Below, in pieces: positions 25,458 to 34,638 of a DNA stretch of 64,000 nt (position 1 is its first letter; each line of letters begins with the position of its first letter). The DNA comes from Polyangium sp. 6x1 (lineage in GTDB: Bacteria > Myxococcota_A > Polyangia > Polyangiales > Polyangiaceae), in contig NZ_JARZHH010000028.1 of NCBI RefSeq assembly GCF_029946515.1, forward strand, positions 1-64,000, read 5' to 3'. A model generated the notes under the pieces. It was not told where the DNA came from and did no database searches. It saw nothing but the letters and a program-made list of their open reading frames with translations. A program made the position numbers and the translations under genes.

Positions 25458-26378
25458 GTGCGACCTCGTTTTTCGTGTCCACTTCTGGCGGTTCTCTTGC
25501 TCCCGCTCGCGTGCCAGTCGTCACGCTCCTCGCCCGTCCCGGCTGGAGACGGCGGGACGCCGCGGCAGATCCTTTTGACCGGGACCGACGTGGTGGGCCT
25601 CTCGTCGCTCGCGGTCGGCCCGTCCGGCGCGCTCTTCACGATGACGGAGCGAGAGCCCCTCCTGATCGAGCTCTCGCCGGACGGGGCCGTCGTCCGCAAG
25701 ACGGCGGTGCGCGGCGCGCCCGAGGGCGTCGATTTCGAGTCGCTCGCGTGGCTCTCGGGGGAATCGTTCGCGATCGGCACCGAGGGCGGCTGCTCGAAGA
25801 CGGGCGCGGACCGCATCCTGCTCGCCACGCGCGAGGGCGACGCGGCGCACGTGACGCGTACGCTCGACGTCCCGCTCTCGGCCTGGGGCGCGGCGTGTGA
25901 CGAGGGGCATGGCCTCGAGGGACTCTGCGCGGCGTCGGGAAAGCTCGTCGCGGCGATCGAGGAAGCGCTGAACGGCGAAGGCAAGGCGCGTTATGCGCCG
26001 ATCGAGCGAATCGACCCGGCGACGGGGGAGCGGGCGGTGTTTCGCCTGTCGCTCACGAGCACGAAGGACGAAAAAGGAAAAATCTCCGGCCTCGATTGCC
26101 GTGCCCGGGGGGACGATCGAATCGAGGTCCTGGCGATGGAGCGCCATTTCGAGGTTTCGCGGATCCTCTCGTTCACGATCCCCGCGAAAGGCCCGGGGAC
26201 CGAGGCCCCGATCGAGCCCCGCGTCCTCGTGGACCTCGCGCCGCACACGAACGGCGGCAAACGCAATTTCGAGGGAATCGTCTGGAAGGACGACACCCAC
26301 GCGCTCCTGATCATCGACAATCAATATGGTGAAAAGATCTCCGGGCCGAACGAGCTGCTCGAGGTGACGCTGCCGTAG
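25458..26378 (+). CDS. Lipoprotein, probable beta-propeller (esterase-like phytase/SdiA-regulated type)
   Basis: A 306-residue predicted lipoprotein (hydrophobic LLAVLLLPLAC, lipobox LPLAC) starting at a GTG. The mature part has repeated beta-strand blocks: VVGLSSLAVGPSGALFTMTER, FESLAWLSGESFAIGTEGG, GLEGLCAASGKLVAAIEEAL and FEGIVWKDDTHALLIIDNQ. This layout resembles single-domain propellers annotated as esterase-like phytase or SdiA-regulated proteins. The assignment is by pattern only; no catalytic residues can be named. Confidence 0.6.
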   Translation: MRPRFSCPLLAVLLLPLACQSSRSSPVPAGDGGTPRQILLTGTDVVGLSSLAVGPSGALFTMTEREPLLIELSPDGAVVRKTAVRGAPEGVDFESLAWLSGESFAIGTEGGCSKTGADRILLATREGDAAHVTRTLDVPLSAWGAACDEGHGLEGLCAASGKLVAAIEEALNGEGKARYAPIERIDPATGERAVFRLSLTSTKDEKGKISGLDCRARGDDRIEVLAMERHFEVSRILSFTIPAKGPGTEAPIEPRVLVDLAPHTNGGKRNFEGIVWKDDTHALLIIDNQYGEKISGPNELLEVTLP

Positions 26379-26396
26379 CGCGGCACCCTGCCGAAA

Positions 26397-27269
26397 TCAG
26401 CTCGCGCCGCCGGGCCCGAGGATCCCGACGAGCGAGAGCCAGAGCGCCTTCACCGTCGGAAAGCGGTGCTCCGGCTCGATCGCGAGCGCGCGCTCCACCC
26501 ACGCATCGATCGCTGCCGGCAAATCCCGCCGATGCGCGTGCAGGCTCGGCCGCTTGCCGCGCGTGCTCATTTTCACGACGTCGATGAGCGTATCCGCGGG
26601 AAACGGCACCTGGCCCCCGAGCGCGCGGAAGATCACGGCGCCGAGCGCATACACGTCGGCCGCGGGCGTGACCCGATCGGGCCTCCCCTGCCAGCCCTCG
26701 GGCGCGATGTACGACGGCGAGCCCACGACGAGCCCTTCCTGCGTGAGCGGCGTCGACACCGACAGCACCTTCACGAGACCGAAATCGAGCAGCCGCACCG
26801 GCCCTCGCGCCGTCGATTCCATCACGAAGATGTTCGCCGGCTTGATGTCGCGATGCACGATCCCCCGCTGGTGCGCGACGTCGAGCGTGTCCACGATCGG
26901 CGAGATCAGCTCGAAGAGCTTCGATCGCGACAGCCTCCCCACCTCGTACTCGTGGTCGGCGAGGAAGCGCTCGAAATCCTTGCCGCGCAAGAGCTCCATC
27001 ACGATGTACATCTGCTGGCCCGACTTCGTGCGGTTCAGCGCGAAGATCTGCACCGCGCTCGTCCCCGACAGCGCGCCCATCGCGCGCGCCTCCCTGCGCA
27101 TGCGCGTGGCGAACTCGGGCGCGTCCGCGACCTCGGGGCGCAGGCACTTGACGGCCACGGGCGCGCCGATGTCGAGATCCTCGGCCTCGTAGACGGTGCC
27201 ATGGCCACCTTCGCCGATCCGCCGCAGGATCCGGTACTGCCCGTCGATCACCTCGTTCACCTGAAACAT
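26397..27269 (-). CDS. Soluble Ser/Thr protein kinase
   Basis: A 290-residue Hanks-type kinase made of the catalytic domain only, with no transmembrane helix or tail. Intact elements: glycine loop GEGGHG (19-24), VAVK Lys41, VHRDIKPAN, LLDFGLVK, and VVGSPSYIAPEGWQGR as the activation segment. The ATG at 27269 begins the domain. It is convergent with the propeller lipoprotein gene (18 bp). The substrate is unknown. Confidence 0.92.
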   Translation of the reverse strand: MFQVNEVIDGQYRILRRIGEGGHGTVYEAEDLDIGAPVAVKCLRPEVADAPEFATRMRREARAMGALSGTSAVQIFALNRTKSGQQMYIVMELLRGKDFERFLADHEYEVGRLSRSKLFELISPIVDTLDVAHQRGIVHRDIKPANIFVMESTARGPVRLLDFGLVKVLSVSTPLTQEGLVVGSPSYIAPEGWQGRPDRVTPAADVYALGAVIFRALGGQVPFPADTLIDVVKMSTRGKRPSLHAHRRDLPAAIDAWVERALAIEPEHRFPTVKALWLSLVGILGPGGAS

Positions 27270-27397
27270 CCGCCGATCCTCCGCAGGCCGCGTGGCCAAG
27301 GCAGGGCCCCGAGAGCCATCCTACACGGAGCGCTGGACTTGTCAGGACCGTGGGTACAGTAACGCCCCATCCGCGACGCACAGCCGGGAGACCCACC

Positions 27398-27847
27398 ATG
27401 CTTGAACGACGATCCCACTACATGGCCGCCCATCCCCTCGCCCGCGCCGCCGTGCTCGCGGCCCTCACCCTGCTCGGCGCGGCGTGCGGCGCAAAGGTCG
27501 TCGTCGACGCGGAAAACGCGACGGGCGGCGGTGGCGAGGGCGGCGCGGGCGGCAGCGGGGCCGCGGGCGGCACCGGGACCGCGGGCGGCCTCCAGTGCGG
27601 CGAAGAGCCCAATATCGGCAAGATCATCGCCGTGTGCGTCACCATGGACGGCGACTCCTGCCCGCCTGCGCAGTCGACCCCGGGCCTCCTCACGACCCTC
27701 GCGAAAGCAGCGGGCGTCTGCGCCGAGACGAACCCCACGGCCTGCTGCAACAAGCCCGCGCTTCGCCAGGTCGTCTGCGATCTGCCGCCCTCGGGCGACG
27801 AGTGTTGTTACCACGTCCATTACCTCGAAAACGTAGTGTGTAATTGA
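27398..27847 (+). CDS. Small Cys-rich lipoprotein with Gly-rich tether
   Basis: A 149-residue predicted lipoprotein (hydrophobic VLAALTLLGAAC). The lipidated Cys is followed by a ~25-residue Gly/Ala tether and then a Cys-rich part with about ten cysteines, including two CC pairs (ACCNKP, ECCYH). The function is unknown. The ATG at 27398 has GGGAG upstream. Its TGA overlaps a TTG start of the next lipoprotein gene (TTGA), so the two are probably translated together. Confidence 0.7.
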   Translation: MLERRSHYMAAHPLARAAVLAALTLLGAACGAKVVVDAENATGGGGEGGAGGSGAAGGTGTAGGLQCGEEPNIGKIIAVCVTMDGDSCPPAQSTPGLLTTLAKAAGVCAETNPTACCNKPALRQVVCDLPPSGDECCYHVHYLENVVCN

Positions 27848-28380
27848 AGACCGGCGCGCTCCTGCTCGCCGCCGTCGCGCTCCTCGGCGCCTGCACGCCT
27901 GCGCCGCGGCCTTCGATCTCCCCGGTCGTGGATGCCGCGGCCGAGCCGCCCGTGTCTGCCGTCGGAGAGCCGCCGGACGGCCTGCTCGTGCTCGCGGATC
28001 TCCGCGTGCTCCAACGTGGAGAGCCGTACCTCACCCTCTACCGCAACGGATTGCTCACGCAGGCCGGCGACGTGCTCGGCACGCTGCATTCGAGCGGCGT
28101 CTTCGTCGCGCTCGACGGCGACCGCTCGCTCGTCTTGAAGGCCGACGGCACCGTCCCGATCCCCGAGGCGACCCTCGTCCTCTCCCCGGAGGGCACCGCG
28201 ACGCTGCAGATGCCGGGCGTCCCGCCCCAGAAACTCTCTTTCGACGCCGAGGGCCGCCTCGTCGGCGACGGGCCCGAGACGCGCGTCGAAGGCATGGCGC
28301 CGGACACGCGCCGGACCGCGATGTTCGTGATCCTCCTGCCGGATCTCCTCCGCTTCCGGCGCCATCGCCGCATCGAGTAG
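27844..28380 (+). CDS. Small lipoprotein, TTG start coupled to upstream gene
   Basis: A 178-residue predicted lipoprotein (KTGALLLAAVALLGAC, lipobox LLGAC). The likely start is TTG at 27844, overlapping the preceding stop codon (TTGA). No ATG or GTG precedes the signal sequence, which supports this start. The mature part has beta-strand character (DGLLVLADLRVL, YLTLYRNGLLTQAGDVLG, VFVALDGDRSLVLKADG). No family is recognised. Confidence 0.65.
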   Translation: MKTGALLLAAVALLGACTPAPRPSISPVVDAAAEPPVSAVGEPPDGLLVLADLRVLQRGEPYLTLYRNGLLTQAGDVLGTLHSSGVFVALDGDRSLVLKADGTVPIPEATLVLSPEGTATLQMPGVPPQKLSFDAEGRLVGDGPETRVEGMAPDTRRTAMFVILLPDLLRFRRHRRIE

Positions 28381-28617
28381 CCCACATCCCCACACCCCCG
28401 CACTAGGACATTCTGTGTCCGATCGCAGGCCTATTTTCCGTGAAAATCGGGCGCAGCTGCGTTAACTTGTGCGCGGTCAAAGAACGATGAACGTGCTGCT
28501 CGTCACCGGACGAGCTTGATCCATCGGACGGTTCGTCGAGGGGCCGGGTGAGGCGCAAACGCGCGCGCCCACCGGCGCCTTTTCGAAGGATCCGTCCATT
28601 GCGTGAGGGAGGACATC
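28381..28617. other. Intergenic stretch with two small stem-loops
   Basis: No gene is seen. GGACA pairs with TGTCC (28406-28420), and ATTTTC pairs perfectly with GAAAAT around CGT (28433-28447). The first could end the lipoprotein transcript. A locally AT-richer patch (28430-28470) may hold the promoter of the small membrane protein gene that follows. Confidence 0.35.
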
Positions 28618-28854
28618 GTGACGCTCGCGATGTATGATTTCGACGGCGTGCGTATTCGCATGCCCATGTTGTGTGCGGTGGTTGCTGCTTTCGTACTGCT
28701 CAGCGCCCTTTTGCTCGGCGTTGCTTCGTGGATCGTGGACACGAAGGGGGCTTCGGCCTCGAACAGCGCGCAGACATCGAGCGCGGACGCTTCGGACGCG
28801 CCCGATCCGGCGCGCCTCCTCGAGGACCGAGGACGCCCCGGACGCCGATTCTGA
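28618..28854 (+). CDS. Small single-pass membrane protein
   Basis: A 78-residue product with one strong hydrophobic helix (CAVVAAFVLLSALLLGVASWIV) and a Ser/Ala/Asp-rich tail. The GTG at 28618 is chosen because GGGAGG lies 5 nt upstream; a GTG at 28603 and an ATG at 28630 are alternatives. The function is unknown. It is convergent with the PAS-STAS gene (19 bp). Short length makes this call moderate, but the ribosome site plus membrane helix favours a real gene. Confidence 0.5.
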   Translation: MTLAMYDFDGVRIRMPMLCAVVAAFVLLSALLLGVASWIVDTKGASASNSAQTSSADASDAPDPARLLEDRGRPGRRF

Positions 28855-28873
28855 TCCCCGGCAGGGGTCGTTT

Positions 28874-29710
28874 TTACCGCGAGGGGCGGGGCCGTTCGCC
28901 GGCCTTCGCCTCTGCGCCCGCCCAGGCTCGGCCGCGCATCGCGTAGGCCACCCCCGCCTGCAGCGTCGCGCGCGTGACCACATCCCCCATGTTTGCGCCG
29001 AGCTGCACCAGGGTCTGCGCGACCTCCGAGCGAATGCCGGTGATCACGACCTGGGCCCCGAGCAGCGACACCGCCTTCGCCGCGCGCAGCAGGGCATCGG
29101 CGACCTGCGTGTCCACCACCGCGACGCCCGTGATGTCCAGGATGGCGACGCGCGCCTGCGTCTTGCCGACGCCGTCGAGCAACGTCTCGATCACCTGCGC
29201 AGCCCGGCGTGTATCGAGCGACCCGACGAGCGGCATCACGAGCACGTCGTCGGTGATCGGGACGAGCGGCGTCGAGAACTGCGCGAGCGCCGCTGCCTGC
29301 TCCTGCACGAGCCGCTCGGCCTCCTTGCGTTCGGTCACGTCCTGCCAGGCCCCGACGAACTCGACGGGCCGCCCCTCGTCGTCCTTCACGAGAACGATCT
29401 CGTCGTACACCCACCGCCATTGACCATTCCCATGGCGGAAGCGGTATTCGTGCGTCTGGTGCCCGTCTTCGAAGCTCCCGCCGAGGTCGGCGAGCACCTT
29501 CGGCGCATCGTCCGGGTGGAGCCGATCGGTCCAGAAATTCGGATCACGCAAGAAGTCCTCGACGCGATAACCGAATTGCGCGACGACGTTGTCGCTGATG
29601 TACGTGCACAAGAACTCGGGCGTCGCCGCATAGAGGACCACGCGGCCCGCGTTCAGGAGGCGCACAATACGCGTGTACGTGAGCGTACCGTCGGGGGACT
29701 TCTCGGTCAC
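28874..29710 (-). CDS. PAS-STAS protein, RsbR-like
   Basis: About 278 residues. A PAS fold with PAC motif (residues ~15-125: TPEFLCTYISDNVVAQFGY, FWTDRLHPDD, WQDVTERKEAERL) is joined to a C-terminal STAS domain of the RsbR kind. The STAS part keeps LDITGVAVVDTQVADAL and GIRSEVAQTLVQLG, where Thr residues are phosphorylated in the RsbR stressosome family. No RsbS/RsbT gene is adjacent. The start is uncertain: GTG 29710 is used, and the frame is open to TTG 29746. Confidence 0.85.
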   Translation of the reverse strand: MTEKSPDGTLTYTRIVRLLNAGRVVLYAATPEFLCTYISDNVVAQFGYRVEDFLRDPNFWTDRLHPDDAPKVLADLGGSFEDGHQTHEYRFRHGNGQWRWVYDEIVLVKDDEGRPVEFVGAWQDVTERKEAERLVQEQAAALAQFSTPLVPITDDVLVMPLVGSLDTRRAAQVIETLLDGVGKTQARVAILDITGVAVVDTQVADALLRAAKAVSLLGAQVVITGIRSEVAQTLVQLGANMGDVVTRATLQAGVAYAMRGRAWAGAEAKAGERPRPSR

Positions 29711-29857
29711 GGTGGACAAATACCACCGCACACGTCCCGATCGCAAGGGTCGGGCACGTTTCCTCGGCGTGTCCCGAGCAACGCTTTTACTGGAAATGGC
29801 CCTGCATGACGTTTTTGTTGACAGTCAAAACGCCATCTGCACCGAACGCGCGGGCCG

Positions 29858-30319
29858 TCAATGCAACGGCGGCGGACGGGAGCCGCGCGGCATCACGCCC
29901 TGCGCGCCGCGTCGAATCGCCTCGATGTAGGCCCGCGCGTCCGCCTCGGTGGCGATGAATCGAAACGGGGTCGAGGCGCGCGCGGGCCTGAGCAGACGGG
30001 CGGCCTTGATCGCGAGGTTCGAGATCGCGCGCTGGTGGAAATTGCCGCCGTAAATCGCCGTGCCCTGCAGGTTCCTGGCGGTGTCGGATTCGATCGCGAG
30101 CTTGCGCGCGTCGGCGTGCACATGCCCCATTCGCGCGATGCCCGCGAGCCAGAAGACCGGCCCCCCCGCCTCCGCGACCCCCTCCCGGATCAGGTCGAAC
30201 ATACGCCGCATGTCCTCCAGGACGACGTCCCCGACGTTCCGGATGTGCACGATGTCCGGCGCCTCGAAGCGATACTCGTGCTCCCCGAACGATTCCCAAT
30301 CGGTATTTGATAGCGTCAT
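29858..30319 (-). CDS. SpoIIAA-like (STAS/SEC14-type) small protein
   Basis: A 153-residue soluble protein. The pattern HEYRFEAPDIVHIRNVGDV, then a helix (LEDMRRMFDLIREGVAEAGG), then PVFWLAGIARMGHV, resembles SpoIIAA-like domains found in many myxobacterial proteins. No conserved phosphorylatable Ser is evident. The ATG at 30319 begins the domain. It lies 147 bp upstream of the PAS-STAS gene on the same strand, so the two STAS-type proteins may be functionally linked; this is inference. Confidence 0.6.
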   Translation of the reverse strand: MTLSNTDWESFGEHEYRFEAPDIVHIRNVGDVVLEDMRRMFDLIREGVAEAGGPVFWLAGIARMGHVHADARKLAIESDTARNLQGTAIYGGNFHQRAISNLAIKAARLLRPARASTPFRFIATEADARAYIEAIRRGAQGVMPRGSRPPPLH

Positions 30320-30525
30320 GCGACCCGAAGAAAAAAAGAAGATTGTGGGCGCATTGCCCACGGGCACAGGATGATCCGGTCGCCGCGACCGTGTCAAGCC
30401 CCGCGCGGCGCACGTTGACGTGCGGTCGCACCCATTGTAATCGGGCCGCCGACGTCGTCCGTTCCTGGTACATCGAGGCCCTTGCGGCCTGACCCGTCGC
30501 GCCGAACGGACACGGAGCAAGCCCC

Positions 30526-31209
30526 ATGCGAACGCTCTTCCTGCTCCTCCTCGCCAGCCCGATGCTCCTCGCCTGCCGGGACGCCGCGCCCGACAGCACG
30601 AAAACCTCCGCCGGAAGCGCGGAGCCGCCCACGACCACCCCGCGCGCGACCCCGGAGGCCCCCGCGGAGCCGCCCACGAAAGCCGCGGAGCCGGCCCCCT
30701 CGGCGACGCCGGCTCTGCCCACGCCGGGGACGAAGGAGCCCGGGGACACGGCGCCCGAGGCGTTCGAGGGCACGGCCGCGGCCGTCGAGAAAAAAATCCC
30801 CGAGGTGCTCACCGTCGAGCTGCGCTCGGTGCGGGCCGGCCGGCACGCAGGATTCGATCGGACCGTATTCGAGTTTTCGGGACGCGCATTGCCCGGCTAC
30901 CGCGTCGAGTACATCGACAAACCCGTGCGCCGCTGCGGCACGGGCGACCCGGTGACGGTCGCGGGCGACGGCTGGCTCCGGGTCCGGATGTCGCCGGCGC
31001 GGGCGCACAACGAGGCAGGCCTCTCGACGCTCTCCCCCGTCGAGCAACGCCCCAAGCTGCCCGTCCTGCTCGAGCTCACGCCAACGTGTGATTTCGAGGG
31101 AGAGCTCACGTGGGTGCTCGGCGTCGGATCACCGAATCGGTATCGCGTGCTGGAGCTCCGCGATCCTCCGCGAATCGTCATCGACGTCAAGCACGGCCGC
31201 GCCCCTTGA
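30526..31209 (+). CDS. AMIN-like domain lipoprotein
   Basis: A 227-residue predicted lipoprotein (LFLLLLASPMLLAC). A Pro/Ala/Thr tether of ~60 residues is followed by a beta-rich domain. The run VRAGRHAGFDRTVFEFSG, then LPGYRVEYIDKP, GWLRVRMSPARAH and LRDPPRIVIDVKH matches AMIN-like domains of secreted actinobacterial and myxobacterial proteins. The role is probably in the envelope; no ligand is known. It is divergent from the SpoIIAA-like gene (206 bp between). Confidence 0.75.
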   Translation: MRTLFLLLLASPMLLACRDAAPDSTKTSAGSAEPPTTTPRATPEAPAEPPTKAAEPAPSATPALPTPGTKEPGDTAPEAFEGTAAAVEKKIPEVLTVELRSVRAGRHAGFDRTVFEFSGRALPGYRVEYIDKPVRRCGTGDPVTVAGDGWLRVRMSPARAHNEAGLSTLSPVEQRPKLPVLLELTPTCDFEGELTWVLGVGSPNRYRVLELRDPPRIVIDVKHGRAP

Positions 31210-31304
31210 CGCGCGCCGAGCGTGCTCCTATCGCCGCTCGCGGGCCGGCGGGCGCGTGGGGCCGCGGTTCCGCCCCACGCTCGGGCGCGCTCGGAGGAGG
31301 GACC

Positions 31305-32750
31305 ATGAAAACCGTCGCAGACATCCCCATCCTGTCCGGACAAACGTTCACCGGACACGCCAAGGAATTCCGGACGACGCAAGCCGCGATTTTCCTTCGC
31401 CTCGCGCGCGAGCTCGGCGACCTCGGACAGCTTCGATTCTTCAAACTCCCGCTCGTCGTCCTCTGCGCGCCCGAGCTCGCGCACGAGGCGCTCGTGGAGA
31501 AGCAGAAGAGCTTCGAAAAGAGCCTCGCCACGAAGATCATTTTCTACCCCTTCGCCGGCCGTGGCCTCTTCACGAGCGAGGGCGAGGCATGGCGCAAGCA
31601 ACGCAAGCTCATGGCGCCGCTCTTCCACCCGCGGGCCATCGACGGGTATGCGCCGATGATGAGCGACATCATCACGCGTTGCCTCGACGACTGGAAGGAC
31701 GGCGAGATCATCGACGCCGGCCGCGAAATGTCGAAGATCACGATGGGCGTCGCGGCCAAGGCGTTCTTCGACGCCGACACGCTCGACGAGTCCGACGAGC
31801 TCAGCGCCGCCGTCCGCGCGATGTTCGACTACCTCGGCGAGCAGACGGGCAGCGTCTCGATCTTCGTCCGCGCCACGATCGCCCATTTGCTGCAAAATTT
31901 CCAGGACCTCCCCGCGCCGCTCGAGCGCGCGCGACAAGCGACCTTCGAGGCCCTGCACCAGCCCGTTCCCCTGCCCACGGCCCGGCGGCGCAGGCTCTTC
32001 GCCGCGATCCGGACGGTCGACGACCGCATTCAGCGCATGATCACCGATCGCCGGCAGAAAGGCGGCGACCGGACCGACCTGGTCTCGCGGCTGCTCGCGG
32101 CACGTGACGAGGACGACGGCTCGTTCATGCACGATCGCCAGGTGCGCGACGAGGCCATGACGCTGTTCATCGCCGGCCACGAGACGACGGCGACGTCCAC
32201 GACCTGGTGCCTCTACTTCCTGGCGCGGCATCCCGAGGTGTACCGCCGCTGGAAGCAGGAGGTCGACAGCCTGTCCGGAAAAACCCCCACCGCCGAGGAC
32301 GCCTCCCGGCTCGAATACACGCGCGGCGTCTTCCGCGAGGCGCTGCGGCTCTATCCGCCGGCCTTCGCGATCGATCGGGTCGCCGCCGAGGACGTCGAGG
32401 TCGGCGGATATCACCTGCCCAAGCACACGTCGATCATCGTGCCGATCCACGCGCTCCACCGGCGCGAGGCGATCTACCCCGACCCGGAGCGCTTCGATCC
32501 GGCGCGCTTCTCCGCGGAGAACGAGGCGAAGCGGCCGCGCGGCGCCTACATGCCGTTCGGCGCCGGCCCGCGGGTCTGCATCGGCGCGACGTTCGCCACG
32601 CTCGAAGCCCAGCTTCTGCTCGCGCAGATCGCCCAGCGCTTCGATTTCGAGCCCGTGAGCGACGCGCCGATCGGCCCCGATTACGCGACGGCCCTCCGCC
32701 CGGACAAACCGGTCCTCCTCCGCATTCGCAGAAGGCGCGCCGCGGGCTAG
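31305..32750 (+). CDS. Cytochrome P450
   Basis: A 481-residue heme mono-oxygenase. The I-helix oxygen motif AGHETT starts at residue 290, ExxR is E345-R348 (REALR), PERF is present as DPERFDPARF, and the heme loop FGAGPRVCIG places the thiolate at Cys425. The ATG at 31305 has GGAGGAGG 4 nt upstream. No ferredoxin or reductase gene is nearby, so electron partners must come from elsewhere. Substrate is unknown; I see no biosynthetic cluster around it. Its stop codon abuts the stop of the convergent PAP2 gene. Confidence 0.96.
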   Translation: MKTVADIPILSGQTFTGHAKEFRTTQAAIFLRLARELGDLGQLRFFKLPLVVLCAPELAHEALVEKQKSFEKSLATKIIFYPFAGRGLFTSEGEAWRKQRKLMAPLFHPRAIDGYAPMMSDIITRCLDDWKDGEIIDAGREMSKITMGVAAKAFFDADTLDESDELSAAVRAMFDYLGEQTGSVSIFVRATIAHLLQNFQDLPAPLERARQATFEALHQPVPLPTARRRRLFAAIRTVDDRIQRMITDRRQKGGDRTDLVSRLLAARDEDDGSFMHDRQVRDEAMTLFIAGHETTATSTTWCLYFLARHPEVYRRWKQEVDSLSGKTPTAEDASRLEYTRGVFREALRLYPPAFAIDRVAAEDVEVGGYHLPKHTSIIVPIHALHRREAIYPDPERFDPARFSAENEAKRPRGAYMPFGAGPRVCIGATFATLEAQLLLAQIAQRFDFEPVSDAPIGPDYATALRPDKPVLLRIRRRRAAG

Positions 32751-33608
32751 TCACCAGATCCCGCTGAAGCCCACGAGCGGCCCGCCGCCGGGCAGCGGGC
32801 TCGCCATCATCCCCGAGAGCCGCGCGGCCCCTGCGTCTTTGCTCGTGCTCGGCCGGTGCAGCCACGGCACCACGAACCCGACGGCCGATCCCACGATCGC
32901 GCCGACCATCACGTCCAAAAAATAATGTTTGTCCGCGGCGATGCGCAGATATCCGGTCGTCGTCGCGATCGTGAGCCCCGTGGCCCAGATCCAGGGCGCC
33001 GCGCGATATCCTTTCAGCGTGGCCACCGTCCCGGCCGCGACCGCCGCGGAAAACGTGAACGACGTGTGACCCGAAAAAAAGGAGAGGTTGTTGTCGCGGC
33101 TGTCGCGCTCGTCCGGCGCGACCGTGCCGTATTCGAGCAGCGGGCGCTCCCGCCCCACGGAAAACTTCACGATCTGCGTGACGTCCGCGGCCACGACCAT
33201 CGACTCCAGAATGACGAGCGCGTCCGTCCCCCACTCCGCGAGCGTGCCGCCGCTCGCATACACGACCGCCGCGTCGAACCCGAACGCCGCGAGCGGTGCG
33301 AGCCCGTACAGCCCGACGTCGCTGATCCGAGCCGCCGTCTTGATGTCGCGCCAGTGGAGCGCCCGCGCGATCGAATCGTCGAACCCCGGCGGGCTGCACC
33401 ACCGGCACGAAGCCGGCGCGATCTTCGATTTCAGCACCTCCGTCGTGATCCACGCCGCGCCGCCCACGGCTGTCACGGTGAGATCGATGGGCAGGTTCAC
33501 CTGCATCATCGGCCGGACGGGCGGAGGCTCCTCGGCCGAGGCCACTCCCGGCGCGGCGAGGGTCGCGACGAACACGAACGAAAGCAGGAAGCGCGGCTTG
33601 GAGGACAT
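32751..33608 (-). CDS. PAP2-superfamily phosphatase, exported
   Basis: A 285-residue phosphatidic-acid-phosphatase-type enzyme. An N-terminal signal peptide (to VASAE) precedes a membrane-embedded core. The three acid-phosphatase motifs are seen: KFSVGRERP, SFFSGHTS and RIAADKHYFLDV (His then Asp). The substrate may be a lipid phosphate such as undecaprenyl diphosphate or lipid A phosphate; the sequence cannot decide. Convergent with P450 with no gap. Confidence 0.88.
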   Translation of the reverse strand: MSSKPRFLLSFVFVATLAAPGVASAEEPPPVRPMMQVNLPIDLTVTAVGGAAWITTEVLKSKIAPASCRWCSPPGFDDSIARALHWRDIKTAARISDVGLYGLAPLAAFGFDAAVVYASGGTLAEWGTDALVILESMVVAADVTQIVKFSVGRERPLLEYGTVAPDERDSRDNNLSFFSGHTSFTFSAAVAAGTVATLKGYRAAPWIWATGLTIATTTGYLRIAADKHYFLDVMVGAIVGSAVGFVVPWLHRPSTSKDAGAARLSGMMASPLPGGGPLVGFSGIW

Positions 33609-33665
33609 CCGGAGATGCTACAGGAAGTCCCCTCGCCAAAGTCCCCCTCGCGCGAGCCCCGAACG

Positions 33666-34634
33666 ATGCGCCCGAACGATCGCGAACCCGTGCATGCCCC
33701 GCCCCCGGGTGAAGCCGACGAACCCCGCGAGCCCGCCCCGTCGTGGCGCACGATCGAGCCGCCGCGCGAGGGCGAGCTCTTCGTCGTCGTCGGCCCCACC
33801 GCGAGCGGAAAGACCGAGCTCGCGATCCGCCTCGCCGAGCGCTTCGGCGGCGAAATCATCAGCGCCGACAGCGTGCAGATCTACCGCGGCTACGACGTCG
33901 GCTCCGGCAAGCCCACGGCCGAGGAGCGCGCGCGCGCCCCGCACCACCTCGTCGACATCGCCGACCCGCTCGTGCCCCTCGACGCGCAGACGTTCGCCGA
34001 GCTCGGCGAGCGCGCGATCGAAGACGTGCGGCGCCGCGGCCGCGTGCCCATCCTCTGCGGCGGCACGTTCCTCTGGATCAAATCGCTCGTCCACGGCCTC
34101 GCCCCCGCGCCGCCCGCCGACCCCGCGATCCGCGCGCGACACACGGCCATCGCCGAAGTTGAAGGGCGCGCGGCCCTGCACGCGAAGCTCGCCGCGGTCG
34201 ACCCCGAGAGCGCCGCGCGCCTCGCGCCGAACGACCTCGTCCGCGTGAGCCGTGCGCTCGAAATCCACGAGCTCTCGGGCAAACCGCAGAGCCAGTGGTT
34301 CGCCGAGCACGGCTTCCGCGAGAAGCGCCACGACGCGCGCCTCCTCGGCGTCGCCTGGTCGCGCGAGACGCTCGACGAGCGCATTCGCGCGCGCGTGCGG
34401 CGATGGCTCGACGCGGGCTGGATCGACGAGGTGCGCGCGCTGCTCGACGCGGGCCACGCCTCGGCGCGTCCCATGGGCTCGGTCGGATACAAGCAGGTGC
34501 GCGCGCACCTCGAAGGCGAGCTCGTCCGCGAGGAGCTCGAAGACACGATCGTCCGCGCGACGCGCGTCTTCGTGCGCCGCCAGCGCACGTGGCTGCGCGA
34601 CGAGCCCGTCCTCTACGTCGCGCTCGACGCCTGA
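33666..34634 (+). CDS. miaA: tRNA dimethylallyltransferase
   Basis: Adds the dimethylallyl group to A37 of tRNAs reading UNN codons. The 322-residue protein has the P-loop GPTASGKTE, ISADSVQIYRGYDVGSGKP, HHLVDIADP, VPILCGGTFLWIKSLVHG and GSVGYKQ. The N-terminus has ~35 extra Pro/Glu residues. An upstream ATG (33615) overlaps a TGCTACA box that looks like a -10, so 33666 is preferred. It is divergent from the PAP2 gene. Confidence 0.94.
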   Translation: MRPNDREPVHAPPPGEADEPREPAPSWRTIEPPREGELFVVVGPTASGKTELAIRLAERFGGEIISADSVQIYRGYDVGSGKPTAEERARAPHHLVDIADPLVPLDAQTFAELGERAIEDVRRRGRVPILCGGTFLWIKSLVHGLAPAPPADPAIRARHTAIAEVEGRAALHAKLAAVDPESAARLAPNDLVRVSRALEIHELSGKPQSQWFAEHGFREKRHDARLLGVAWSRETLDERIRARVRRWLDAGWIDEVRALLDAGHASARPMGSVGYKQVRAHLEGELVREELEDTIVRATRVFVRRQRTWLRDEPVLYVALDA

Positions 34635-34638
34635 TCGA

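Noticed and set aside
31305-33608. Secondary-metabolite cluster around the P450
   Set aside because: Neighbours are an AMIN-like lipoprotein and a PAP2 phosphatase; no synthase, ferredoxin or tailoring genes are present.
33615-33665. Upstream ATG for miaA
   Set aside because: It overlaps a TGCTACA box resembling a -10 and adds 17 residues not typical of MiaA.
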